Of a stretch of 21,914 nt of DNA, positions 5,879 through 12,762 are shown piece by piece. The stretch spans positions 1-21,914 of the IMG/VR virus record IMGVR_UViG_3300049456_000026; one strand, written 5' to 3'. The notes beneath the pieces were generated by a model that was given only the letters and a program-made list of their open reading frames with translations, searched no databases and was not told the DNA's origin. The position numbers and the translations under genes are program-made. Every line of letters starts with the position of its first letter. Position 1 is the first letter of the stretch. Origin of the DNA: a virus.

Positions 5879-7023
5879 TGACCCTTCTCACGCCAACCTT
5901 TTCCGAACAGCACAAGGGCAACGGCGCCGCCGGCCCTGTCCACGTCATTGCAGCTCACGAGCCGACCCGTGAAGGAGAAACCCCTCCGTCTGCGCCGGTC
6001 GGCCCGATGCCCGGAGCGGCTCATAACCCTACTCCGGGCATCGGGGCGCTGCCGCTGAAGGTCGCCCTGATCGGCACCGCGCCATCTTCGCGCATGTTGG
6101 CCCCCTACGGCGATCCATCCTGGCAAATCTGGGGCTGCTCGCCCGGCAACATGAACACCTTGCCGCGCGTTGATCTGTGGTTCGAATTGCACAGCAATCT
6201 GCTCTGGCCCGAGCACGAGAATTACGGCCGGCCCTATATCGAATGGCTCAAGGCACAGCCATTCCCGGTCTACATGCAGGACCAGAGCCTCGTCCCCCGC
6301 GCCACGATCTTCCCGAAGGACGAGATCGTCGCCGAGTTCGGCGATGACTTCTTTACAAGCAGCTTCACCTGGATGATGGCGCTCGCCATGAAGATGGGCG
6401 CGGTCGAGATCGCCCTCTATGGCATCGACATGGCCTCGCGCGACGAATACGTGCAGCAGCGGCCGGGTTTCTTCTTCTTCCGGTATCTGGCGCGGCAGCG
6501 CGGCATTAAGATTTCGGCGCCGCATGAGTCGGACATCATGCAGAGCCCGGCGCTCTATGCCTACGTCGACAGCACGCCCTTGGGAAGAAAGCTCTCCGCC
6601 CGCCGGCAGGAGGTGCAGGGACGCATCAACGGGCATGCGCAGCAGATCGAGCAGGCGACGCGGGCGAAGACCTACCTTGAGGGCGCGGTCGAAGACATCG
6701 ATTACATGCAATCGATCTGGAGCGGCGTCTCCAACGACATGGGCAAATTGACCTACGAGAATAACCTGCTCCGGCAGCGGATCGCGCAGCTTCAAGCGCC
6801 GCCGCCGATGCCGATCCTGCCGTCCGCCGCCGTTGGACACGTCATGCTCTCGCCGACGACGATGACGACATCGCTCTCTCCTGAGATCGAAAATTTCGTT
6901 GCCACGGTTAGGGCGACGCCGCAACGCCGCCGCCGCAAGGCGCCCACAATCGAACAGGCGCAAAGCTACCTCGAAAACGTCGTTTTGCCGGCTGTTGCTC
7001 CCCTGGAGAACCCTGATGGCTAA
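5878..7023 (+). CDS. MptE/DUF115-like Rossmann protein with C-terminal coiled coil
   Basis: 381 residues from the ATG at 5878 (overlaps upstream TGA); the longer in-frame upstream extension would run through the previous gene and is rejected. After a Pro/Gly-rich leader (1-58) comes a Rossmann-like start, KVALIGTAPSS (61-71), then WGCSPGN (85-91), DLWFELH (99-105), a TSSFTWMMALAM helix (160-171) and EIALYGIDMASRDEY (177-191). This arrangement resembles the MptE-like/DUF115 superfamily, which includes pterin pyrophosphokinases and motility-associated sugar-transfer proteins; related phage proteins are usually unassigned. Residues ~235-306 form a charged coiled coil, and 348-354 is an Arg/Lys cluster. 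No signal peptide. An enzymatic role (nucleotide-sugar or nucleotide use) is inference. It is unusual inside a structural gene run. Confidence 0.6.
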   Translation: MTLLTPTFSEQHKGNGAAGPVHVIAAHEPTREGETPPSAPVGPMPGAAHNPTPGIGALPLKVALIGTAPSSRMLAPYGDPSWQIWGCSPGNMNTLPRVDLWFELHSNLLWPEHENYGRPYIEWLKAQPFPVYMQDQSLVPRATIFPKDEIVAEFGDDFFTSSFTWMMALAMKMGAVEIALYGIDMASRDEYVQQRPGFFFFRYLARQRGIKISAPHESDIMQSPALYAYVDSTPLGRKLSARRQEVQGRINGHAQQIEQATRAKTYLEGAVEDIDYMQSIWSGVSNDMGKLTYENNLLRQRIAQLQAPPPMPILPSAAVGHVMLSPTTMTTSLSPEIENFVATVRATPQRRRRKAPTIEQAQSYLENVVLPAVAPLENPDG

Positions 7024-7570
7024 TTTCTCGATCACCAACAGCACGGCGATCGGCGCCGGCAATACGCAGCAAAGCCTGACATCGACATACAAGACGATCA
7101 TCGTCATCGGGAATAGTACCGCGACGACCGCGACGAACGGCTGGGCCGGCAATCGGCGATACAAGATCACCGATGTCATCATCGGAACGGCCGGCGCCCC
7201 GGCGGATAACGCGGTTGAATGGGATTTGGCGTTTGTCACTCTCGGGACGACGCCCGCCGGCATCACCGGAACCCTGATCAGCAGCATCAGCAGCGGCTTC
7301 AATCTCGACCCGGCGGATGTCACCTTCCAGGGAGCCGTCCAGATTAATAGCACCGGCGAGGTCGGCATCACCAATGTGATAGAACGTTGGTATCTCGGCG
7401 CGAACCAGCGCGCGAGCTTTCGCGATGTTGTCAATCCGGGCCAAGACTTCATCGTCCCCGCTCTGAGCAGCGGCAGCAGCGCCACCGGTCCCAACGCGAT
7501 TGCATTGCGCGCACGCTCGGCGGGATACACCGGCACCGTGACCGCGACCATCGTCGGTAGCGAGTCGTAA
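7016..7570 (+). CDS. Beta-rich phage structural protein
   Basis: 184 residues. The ATG at 7016 overlaps the end of the previous gene by eight bases, with GGAG just upstream, so translation is coupled; longer in-frame versions are Arg-rich shadow sequence and rejected. The product (MANFSITNSTAIGAGNTQQSL) is rich in Thr, Ile, Ala and Gly with strand-like segments (YKITDVIIG, VEWDLAFVTLG, GTVTATIVG). It appears to be one or two beta-sandwich domains. No family recognised beyond its phage-structural type. It may be a capsid or tail decoration subunit. Confidence 0.68.
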   Translation: MANFSITNSTAIGAGNTQQSLTSTYKTIIVIGNSTATTATNGWAGNRRYKITDVIIGTAGAPADNAVEWDLAFVTLGTTPAGITGTLISSISSGFNLDPADVTFQGAVQINSTGEVGITNVIERWYLGANQRASFRDVVNPGQDFIVPALSSGSSATGPNAIALRARSAGYTGTVTATIVGSES

Positions 7571-7582
7571 TGGGTTCTAATC

Positions 7583-7912
7583 ATGACGCGTTGGAGCCCT
7601 GACACCTGCGATTGCGTGGTTGAGTACGACAATAACCTTCAGGTCACCGCCGTGATCAACAGGTGCAAAAAGCATCAAGATACGGCGAACGATGCCGTTC
7701 ATCTTTCAACCGTGCTCGCCCATAACCGCAGGAAGAACACGGTCCTGAATGCGACGCGGGACCATCTCAAGGAGATTGGGTTGAGTCCGGATGTTGTTTC
7801 GGTCGTCTATGACGATGCAGACCGCCTGCACATCGTCGGCAGCGGGCTCTCATCCGCAGAACAGACGAAGCTGACAGATAAGCTAGGGATCGCGCTCAAC
7901 TTCGCAGGGTAG
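7583..7912 (+). CDS. Small Cys/His phage protein
   Basis: 109 residues beginning MTRWSPDTCDCVVEY. Cys9, Cys11, Cys28 and His31 make a CxC-x16-CxxxH set that could bind a metal, probably zinc. The remainder is mixed alpha/beta with a helix rich in Ala/His/Asn (residues 32-65) and a C-terminal helix (SSAEQTKLTDKLGIALN). Proteins starting with the W-S-P-D-T-C-x-C pattern recur in phage genomes as hypothetical proteins; function is not known to me. The start has no strong Shine-Dalgarno sequence. It sits immediately before the duplicated repeat-protein module. Confidence 0.65.
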   Translation: MTRWSPDTCDCVVEYDNNLQVTAVINRCKKHQDTANDAVHLSTVLAHNRRKNTVLNATRDHLKEIGLSPDVVSVVYDDADRLHIVGSGLSSAEQTKLTDKLGIALNFAG

Positions 7913-7918
7913 CGTCCG

Positions 7919-9655
7919 ATGGCATCCACAATATTCGGCGGTAATCGGGCGACCGCGATAACCCTTGGGAACTTTGCTATCCCAAGGATGAACCCGATAT
8001 CGAATACCGCGACGGAGTCCATCAAGGCCGTTCCGGTGAGGGTCGCCGGCACCGCGCGCCTCATGAGCACGATCGTCGACAACCAGGGGACCGCAAGGGC
8101 GCTTGCCCTTCGCAAAAATGCTGCCGATGCCATCGTCGTCAGCCCCACGGATTCAACGGCCGGCACGTTTCAGAACCTGTCGACGACAGTGCACTATGCG
8201 GTCGGCGATACCATCGACCTCCAGTATCGAGGGACCGCGCCGGCCTTTACGATGACCGCGATCGGCTGGGTGTTTGATGCCGATAGCGGCACGGCCGCAA
8301 TATATGGCGGCAATAGCGTCTCCTATACGACCGGCCTCGTTTTCATGTCGCCCGGAGGAGCCACGGAAACGAGCGAGGCGCTTGCACAGTTTCTCGTCAG
8401 GGCGCCGGCAACCTACAAGAACATGGTCGCGAGCGTGACGACCAGCGCAGCCGGGAACAACACGTTCAACTCGCGCAAGAATACCGCCGCCGGGAACATG
8501 ACCATCACGGTTGGTTCCGGCCTGACTGGAATTTTCGAGGATACCACGCACTCGGATTCGCTCGTCTCCGGGGACAAGTGGTGTTTCTCGATGGCTGCTG
8601 CCGGCACGACCGGGCTTGTCGCCGCACTGTCCGTGACTGCCGTATGCACGACCGACGTTAGTGAGGTCCCATTCGGGTTTGCGGCATCCTTCAATGCTTC
8701 AAATCAGTTTTGCGGGATTTGGCAAGGAGGAACGGCACTCTCGACCACCGAAAGCACCGTGGCTCTTCAGGTTGGCGTTGACGGGAAGTTCACCAATCTC
8801 CGCGCCGTTATTGACAGCAATTCGATGGCCGGGTCGTCATCGCTCGTCTTCAGGAAGGGCGGAGTAACCGGAAATCAGGTTCTGACGTTTGGGGCCGGCG
8901 CGACGGGTTCATTCGAAGACAGCACACACACCGATTCCTTCACTGCTGCGAGCCTCGTCAACTTCATGTTCAGCGGGGGCACATCGGGCTTCATCTCATC
9001 GGGGTCAACGGGGATGACGTTCACCCCGCTTACCATCGGCTGGTTCGCGCCGTTGAGCGAGCCGGTTCGCTTCCTGCCGGGCATCAAGCCGAGCGCGCAG
9101 CAATTCCTCGCTTTCGATCCCATTCCGATTGTCCCCTTCGGCTGGTTTGAACCGTTGAGTGAGCCGGTGCGCAGCCTGCCGCCGATGCCGGCAGGCGCGA
9201 AGCAATTCAGCGCCTTCAATCCGCAGCCGTTCGTCAGCTTCAGTTGGTTCGAAGCGTTGAGTGAGCCGGCGGTGAAAACGCTGCCCGGGCTTTCACCCCG
9301 GCAGCAGCAGTTCACGGCGTTCCATCCCGCGCCATCGCCATTCGTCGCAACCGGCTGGTACGTGCCGCTAAGCGAGCCTGTGCGCTTCCGCCATGGCATC
9401 GCGGCATCGCGGCAGCAGTTCATCGCCGCGCCATCGCAATTGCGGCCGAACCCGACGACAACGGGCGTCCTTTCCGCGACGGAGACGAAGGATTCCATGC
9501 TCGGTGCCGGCACAGGATGGCATCCGGCCGGCTCTGCCGAACTTTCGATGAGGGTGGACCGGAGAGGTGGCGGCGTGGGCATTCCGGCGCAGGGATCGGC
9601 CGGTGCCGCCGCCATCGCAAGGGTCGGCATATCAATCCGGATCGTCAGCAGCTAA
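7919..9655 (+). CDS. Large repeat virion protein, copy A of duplicated module
   Basis: 578 residues. The N-terminal ~370 residues contain three beta-rich units sharing an RKN-x-A core; the second and third end in G-x-TG-x-FEDTTH-x-DS (near residues 209 and 335). The C-terminal part has four ~34-37-residue repeats with core W-[FY]-x-x-LSEP (from residue 375), then a tail GVLSATETKDSML. The architecture suggests a trimeric fibre or head/tail surface protein with a flexible repeat stalk or docking peptides; that is inference. No signal peptide or membrane segment. It has the same length and domain order as the protein at 9989-11725, and each is followed by a homologous small Ig-like gene, showing tandem duplication. 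Confidence 0.72.
   Translation: MASTIFGGNRATAITLGNFAIPRMNPISNTATESIKAVPVRVAGTARLMSTIVDNQGTARALALRKNAADAIVVSPTDSTAGTFQNLSTTVHYAVGDTIDLQYRGTAPAFTMTAIGWVFDADSGTAAIYGGNSVSYTTGLVFMSPGGATETSEALAQFLVRAPATYKNMVASVTTSAAGNNTFNSRKNTAAGNMTITVGSGLTGIFEDTTHSDSLVSGDKWCFSMAAAGTTGLVAALSVTAVCTTDVSEVPFGFAASFNASNQFCGIWQGGTALSTTESTVALQVGVDGKFTNLRAVIDSNSMAGSSSLVFRKGGVTGNQVLTFGAGATGSFEDSTHTDSFTAASLVNFMFSGGTSGFISSGSTGMTFTPLTIGWFAPLSEPVRFLPGIKPSAQQFLAFDPIPIVPFGWFEPLSEPVRSLPPMPAGAKQFSAFNPQPFVSFSWFEALSEPAVKTLPGLSPRQQQFTAFHPAPSPFVATGWYVPLSEPVRFRHGIAASRQQFIAAPSQLRPNPTTTGVLSATETKDSMLGAGTGWHPAGSAELSMRVDRRGGGVGIPAQGSAGAAAIARVGISIRIVSS
9041..9460 (+). repeat. Four C-terminal repeats, W-[FY]-x-x-LSEP type (copy A)
   Basis: Within copy A of the duplicated protein, repeat units begin at the Trp codons 9041, 9143, 9245 and 9356, giving periods of 102, 102 and 111 bases. 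The core reads WFAPLSEPVR, WFEPLSEPVR, WFEALSEPAV and WYVPLSEPVR, followed by a QQF or KQF turn and an F-N/D/H-P element. The DNA copies have diverged in third positions, so the repeats are maintained at protein level. The last unit passes into a non-repeated tail shared with copy B. Confidence 0.8.
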
Positions 9656-9666
9656 AAGGAACGGCC

Positions 9667-9963
9667 ATGCCGTACAACGCACGACAGGGAGAGCCGATCA
9701 CATTCGCGGCGGTGTTCTTCGACACGGCGGGCGTCGTAACCGTGCCATCATCGGCGACGCTCACGATCATCTATCCCCCGAGCAGCAATAGCCTGACGAC
9801 CGTCTCCTGCAGCATTGGCATGACCACCGCCGGGCGCCAGGAGTTCACCGCGACATGGGCGAGCAGCGTCGGCGCGATCGGATTTTCGAGCTTCACCGCG
9901 ACGTCGCCGGGGCAGGCCAGCGCCGCGCCAGGGAGCGCCGGAACATTGAGGCTAATCTCATGA
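9667..9963 (+). CDS. Small Ig-like protein, copy A
   Basis: 98 residues from ATG 9667, preceded by AAAAGGA (9654-9660); longer in-frame versions run through the previous gene and are rejected. The product (MPYNARQGEPITFAAVFFDTAG) has an Ig-like or invasin-type beta pattern: strand, VVTVPSSATLTI, a PPSSNS turn, TVSCSIGMT, and a C-terminal PGSAGTLRL. A clear homologue lies at 11756-12049, and both follow a 578-residue repeat protein. The partnership suggests it acts with that protein, for instance as an attachment or capping subunit; this is inference from the conserved pairing. Confidence 0.72.
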   Translation: MPYNARQGEPITFAAVFFDTAGVVTVPSSATLTIIYPPSSNSLTTVSCSIGMTTAGRQEFTATWASSVGAIGFSSFTATSPGQASAAPGSAGTLRLIS

Positions 9964-9988
9964 GCTGCCGGCTAAAGAAGTAGAACCC

Positions 9989-11725
9989 ATGGCGGAAACT
10001 GTCCTCGGCGGATTTAAGAATGTCACGGTCACCAATGCATTCTTTGCTTGGCCATTGAATGGTGCAAACGCCACCGCGACGGAAAGCTTTCGTCAGTGGC
10101 CGGTGAGGGTTGCCGGAAGTTTCGATAGATACACGATCAACATCGACAATGTCGGGACCGCGCGGAAGAGCGTCATTCGCCGGAATGGCGCCGACAGCTC
10201 GGTGACCATTAGCCCAGCCGATGGCGCATCCGGTTCGTTCAAGAGCTGGGGCACACCGCAGCACTATGCTGTCGCCGATACCTTCGATTTGGAAAACATC
10301 GTTACCGGGACCGGCTTCACTCTTATCACCTATTCTCTCGTATTTAACGCTGATGCTGGCACTGTTGGATACGCTGCAACGCAGTTTGTTTCTATCGCGC
10401 CGTCATCGACGGCATTCTCATCCTTGGGATCAAACTGGGTTCTAGGGGCCGATACAAGTTCGAAGATCACGGTTCGCGCGCCGTTTACCGCGCAGAACAT
10501 GATTGCGACGGTCCAAACCAATAGTTTGACCGCAAGCACATCGGTCGTCTCTAGAAAGAATGGCGCGGCTGGTGCCGGGACGTTAACAATCGGCGCTGGC
10601 GCCACCGGAGCTTTTGAAGATACGACGCACACCGATTCGCTCGCCTCCGGCGATACGTTCGGGTTTTCTGCTGTAACCACAGCAGGTGGAACCAGCATCG
10701 CCATCATAGTCGGCTGCACGCTCAACTATACGAGCCAAAAAAGCGAAGTCGTCGGGGGCGGGGCCACATTCAACTTCAACGCCTCTCCTCAATTCGTCAC
10801 CGCGCTCAACTGCAATACGTCAGGATTGACCGAGCTTTCCTGCTTGCTCGCCATCAATGGCGTCCTGTCGGCCATGCGGTTCAACGTGTTTTCGAATACG
10901 AATACCGGAACATGGACCCTCACGGTTCGAAAGAATGGCGTGAATGGCAGCCAAACCCTCTCGGTTGGCGCAACAACGACGGGCAACTTCGAAGACACCA
11001 CGCATACTGATACAATCTCCGAGACGGATAGCATAACCTATACGGCGACCGGCGGGACATCGGGGACGATTGTCACCTCTGTGGCGGCGATGACGATCAC
11101 GCCGATTGACTTCACATGGTATCAGCCATTGAGCACGCCGGTTCGTCAGTGGCCGCCCGTTCCGGTCGGCGCGAAACAGTTTCTCGCCTTCGATCCGCTG
11201 CCGCTCGTCTCCTTCGGTTGGTTCGCACCGCTGTCTGAGCCGGTCAGGACCCGGCCGGGCCTCAAGGCTGGCGAGGTACCTTTCCTTGCCTATATCGATA
11301 ATCCGATCACTGTCACCCCATTTGCATGGTTCGTTCCATTGAGCGAGCCAGTGCGCTCGCTGCCGGGCCTGAAACCATCGCAGCAGCAATTTCGGGCCTA
11401 TATCGACAATCCCATAACGGTCACCCCGTTCGCGTGGTACGCGCCATTGAGCGAGCCGGTCCGGTTTCGACAGGGCCTCGCCGCAGCAAGGCAGCAATTC
11501 CTCGCCGCGCCAAGCCAGCTCCGGCCCACGCCGGCCATCTCGGGCGTGCTTTCCGCGATCGAGACGAAGGATACCATGCTTGCCGGCGCCAGGATTTTCA
11601 ACCGGCTGACGTCGGCCGAGATCGGCATTGTCGATTTACAGCCCATCGCGGCCGAGATCGGCATCCATCAAGCCGGGACGGCCGGCGCCATTGCCTCGGT
11701 TCGGATTTCAATCAACATAGTTTGA
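9989..11725 (+). CDS. Large repeat virion protein, copy B of duplicated module
   Basis: 578 residues, the same length and order as copy A. Three N-terminal beta units are seen: VRVAGSFDRYTINIDNVG, then GAGATGAFEDTTHTDSLASG (near residues 204-223), then TTGNFEDTTHTDTISE (around 330-345). Four C-terminal W-[FY]-x-x-LS-[ET]-P repeats start at residue 377. The tail GVLSAIETKDTML matches copy A. Ribosome site is weak (AGAAG). N-termini of A and B differ while the repeat cores and C-terminal tails stay close, as expected for surface proteins that diversify after duplication. A fibre or decoration role is inferred; I do not recognise a named family. Confidence 0.72.
   Translation: MAETVLGGFKNVTVTNAFFAWPLNGANATATESFRQWPVRVAGSFDRYTINIDNVGTARKSVIRRNGADSSVTISPADGASGSFKSWGTPQHYAVADTFDLENIVTGTGFTLITYSLVFNADAGTVGYAATQFVSIAPSSTAFSSLGSNWVLGADTSSKITVRAPFTAQNMIATVQTNSLTASTSVVSRKNGAAGAGTLTIGAGATGAFEDTTHTDSLASGDTFGFSAVTTAGGTSIAIIVGCTLNYTSQKSEVVGGGATFNFNASPQFVTALNCNTSGLTELSCLLAINGVLSAMRFNVFSNTNTGTWTLTVRKNGVNGSQTLSVGATTTGNFEDTTHTDTISETDSITYTATGGTSGTIVTSVAAMTITPIDFTWYQPLSTPVRQWPPVPVGAKQFLAFDPLPLVSFGWFAPLSEPVRTRPGLKAGEVPFLAYIDNPITVTPFAWFVPLSEPVRSLPGLKPSQQQFRAYIDNPITVTPFAWYAPLSEPVRFRQGLAAARQQFLAAPSQLRPTPAISGVLSAIETKDTMLAGARIFNRLTSAEIGIVDLQPIAAEIGIHQAGTAGAIASVRISINIV
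11117..11540 (+). repeat. Four C-terminal repeats, W-[FY]-x-x-LS-[ET]-P type (copy B)
   Basis: Units begin at the Trp codons 11117, 11219, 11327 and 11435, with periods of 102, 108 and 108 bases. Units 3 and 4 are preceded by nearly identical spacers, YIDNPITVTPF twice, whose DNA (from 11291 and from 11399) is also very similar, suggesting a recent 108-bp duplication inside the gene. Unit 1 has LSTP in place of LSEP. The C-terminal unit (RQQFLAAPSQLRP) matches the last unit of copy A. Confidence 0.8.
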
Positions 11726-11737
11726 GCATTCGCTCAA
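11722..11737 (+). promoter_or_regulatory. Small hairpin over the stop codon of copy B
   Basis: TTGAGC (11722-11727) and GCTCAA (11732-11737) form a 6-bp stem with a four-base loop; the TGA stop of the repeat protein (11723-11725) lies inside the left arm. A short TTCTT follows, too short for a convincing intrinsic terminator. The next gene starts 19 bases later without a clear Shine-Dalgarno sequence, while its copy A counterpart has a good one, so translation of the two copies may be set differently. Confidence 0.4.
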
Positions 11738-11755
11738 TTCTTGCTATGGTCGGCC

Positions 11756-12049
11756 ATGCCGATCAGTGCACCACAAGGGCGGTCGATCGTATTCACGGCG
11801 GTGTTCTTTGACACCTCCGATGTGGTGACCGTGCCGTCATCTGCGACGATGACCGTCACTTATCCCCCGAGCAGCAACAACATCACGACCGTGTCCTGCA
11901 CGATCGGCATGACCGCGATCGGCAATCAATTCACCACGACGTGGGCCAGCAGTGTCGCGGCGATCGGATTGTCCTCCTATTCGGCGACCGCGCCAGGGCA
12001 GGTAACCGCCGCGCCCGGGAGCGCCGGGACATTGAGGCTGACCGGATGA
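11756..12049 (+). CDS. Small Ig-like protein, copy B
   Basis: 97 residues from ATG 11756 (MPISAPQGRSIVFTAVFFDT), aligned with the start of copy A; the in-frame TTG at 11741 is less likely. Strongly similar to the copy A protein throughout: VVTVPSSATMTV, YPPSSNN, TVSCTIGMTAIG, TTWASSVAAIG and PGSAGTLRL. Same Ig-like beta pattern. The ribosome site is poor (no GGAG-like element in the 15 bases upstream). Its TGA overlaps the next ATG (ATGA), tying it to the adaptor gene downstream. Role presumed as partner of the repeat protein. Confidence 0.7.
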   Translation: MPISAPQGRSIVFTAVFFDTSDVVTVPSSATMTVTYPPSSNNITTVSCTIGMTAIGNQFTTTWASSVAAIGLSSYSATAPGQVTAAPGSAGTLRLTG

Positions 12050-12762
12050 CCAATCCATTCCCAGCCGTGGTCGTTACCTCCGGCACCTACGACTTCAACC
12101 CGACCGGCGGCGAATTCATCCTCAATGCGTTCGATCGGAATGGTGTCCGCCCGGTTGCGATCGAGCCGACCCAATTTCAGCGCGCCATCATGGAGCTGAA
12201 CCTCGCACTGACCCGGTTCAATACCATGCCGGGCCAAAACCTCTGGACCATCGATCTACAGTCGATCCCATTGGTGCAGGGCACCGCCAGCTACTCTGTC
12301 CCGGCGGAAACTCGGATGATCCTCTCCGGCTTCATCAGGTACAGCACGAGCCCGCAGCTCGACAGGTACATGTTTCCAATCAGCAGGGATGAGTATGCGG
12401 CGATCAGCACGAAGACCACGCAGGGCTTCCCGAGCCAATACTGGTTTGATCGTCTCATCTCACCAACGGTGACCTTCTACCTCGTGCCCGATGGCGGGTT
12501 CACCTATGACTTCTTCTATTACCGCGCCCGACAGATTCAGGATGCCACCATTCTGAACGGCCAGAATGTAGAGCTGCCGACTCGCTTCTTCGACGCGATC
12601 ACCGCCGATCTCGCCCATCGATTGGCCCGCATCTATCGGCCAGAGCTGGAGCAGATAAGGAAGCAGGATCGCGATGAGGCGTGGGCGATCGCGGCAGCCG
12701 AGGATACCGAATGGGTGCCGATGTACATCACCCCGGGCCTCTCCGGCTATTGGAGGCGCTGA
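12046..12762 (+). CDS. Head-tail adaptor-like protein
   Basis: 238 residues, ATG overlapping the previous stop (ATGA). It resembles the phage adaptor/connector group (P22 gp4-like, T7 gp11-like proteins that sit below the portal). Visible features: a helical N-terminal part (QRAIMELNLALTRFN), NLWTIDLQSIPLVQGTASYSV (65-85), RYMFPISRDEYAAIS (107-121), GFPSQYWFDR (127-136), then a strand-rich segment with VPDGG (147-151), FFYYRARQIQD (156-166), and a C-terminal helix region ending MYITPGLSGYWRR. Such proteins ring the portal exit and seal the DNA-filled head. The order adaptor - second adaptor - nozzle (12046-16346) supports the call. Which of the P22 or T7 families it belongs to cannot be decided by eye. 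Confidence 0.65.
   Translation: MTNPFPAVVVTSGTYDFNPTGGEFILNAFDRNGVRPVAIEPTQFQRAIMELNLALTRFNTMPGQNLWTIDLQSIPLVQGTASYSVPAETRMILSGFIRYSTSPQLDRYMFPISRDEYAAISTKTTQGFPSQYWFDRLISPTVTFYLVPDGGFTYDFFYYRARQIQDATILNGQNVELPTRFFDAITADLAHRLARIYRPELEQIRKQDRDEAWAIAAAEDTEWVPMYITPGLSGYWRR

Larger units (their letters stand above)
7919..12049 (+). repeat. Tandem segmental duplication of a two-gene module
   Basis: Module A (7919-9963, 2045 bases) and module B (9989-12049, 2061 bases) each hold a 578-codon repeat protein followed by a ~98-codon Ig-like protein, in the same order and orientation. Homology is plain in protein (domain order, FEDTTH motifs, LSEP repeats, C-terminal tails) and weaker in DNA, so the duplication is old or was acquired as two related modules. 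Only 25 bases separate the modules. Confidence 0.82.

Noticed and set aside
5509-7632. 707-codon open frame on the - strand
   Set aside because: It lies opposite four well-supported + strand genes with coupled starts; its translation is Arg/Leu/Val-rich shadow sequence with no domain, as expected in GC-rich coding DNA.
9041-11540. Repeats considered as a CRISPR array or non-coding repeat
   Set aside because: Units are in frame, 102-111 bases long, conserved at protein level and diverged at third positions; there are no short identical repeats with unique spacers.
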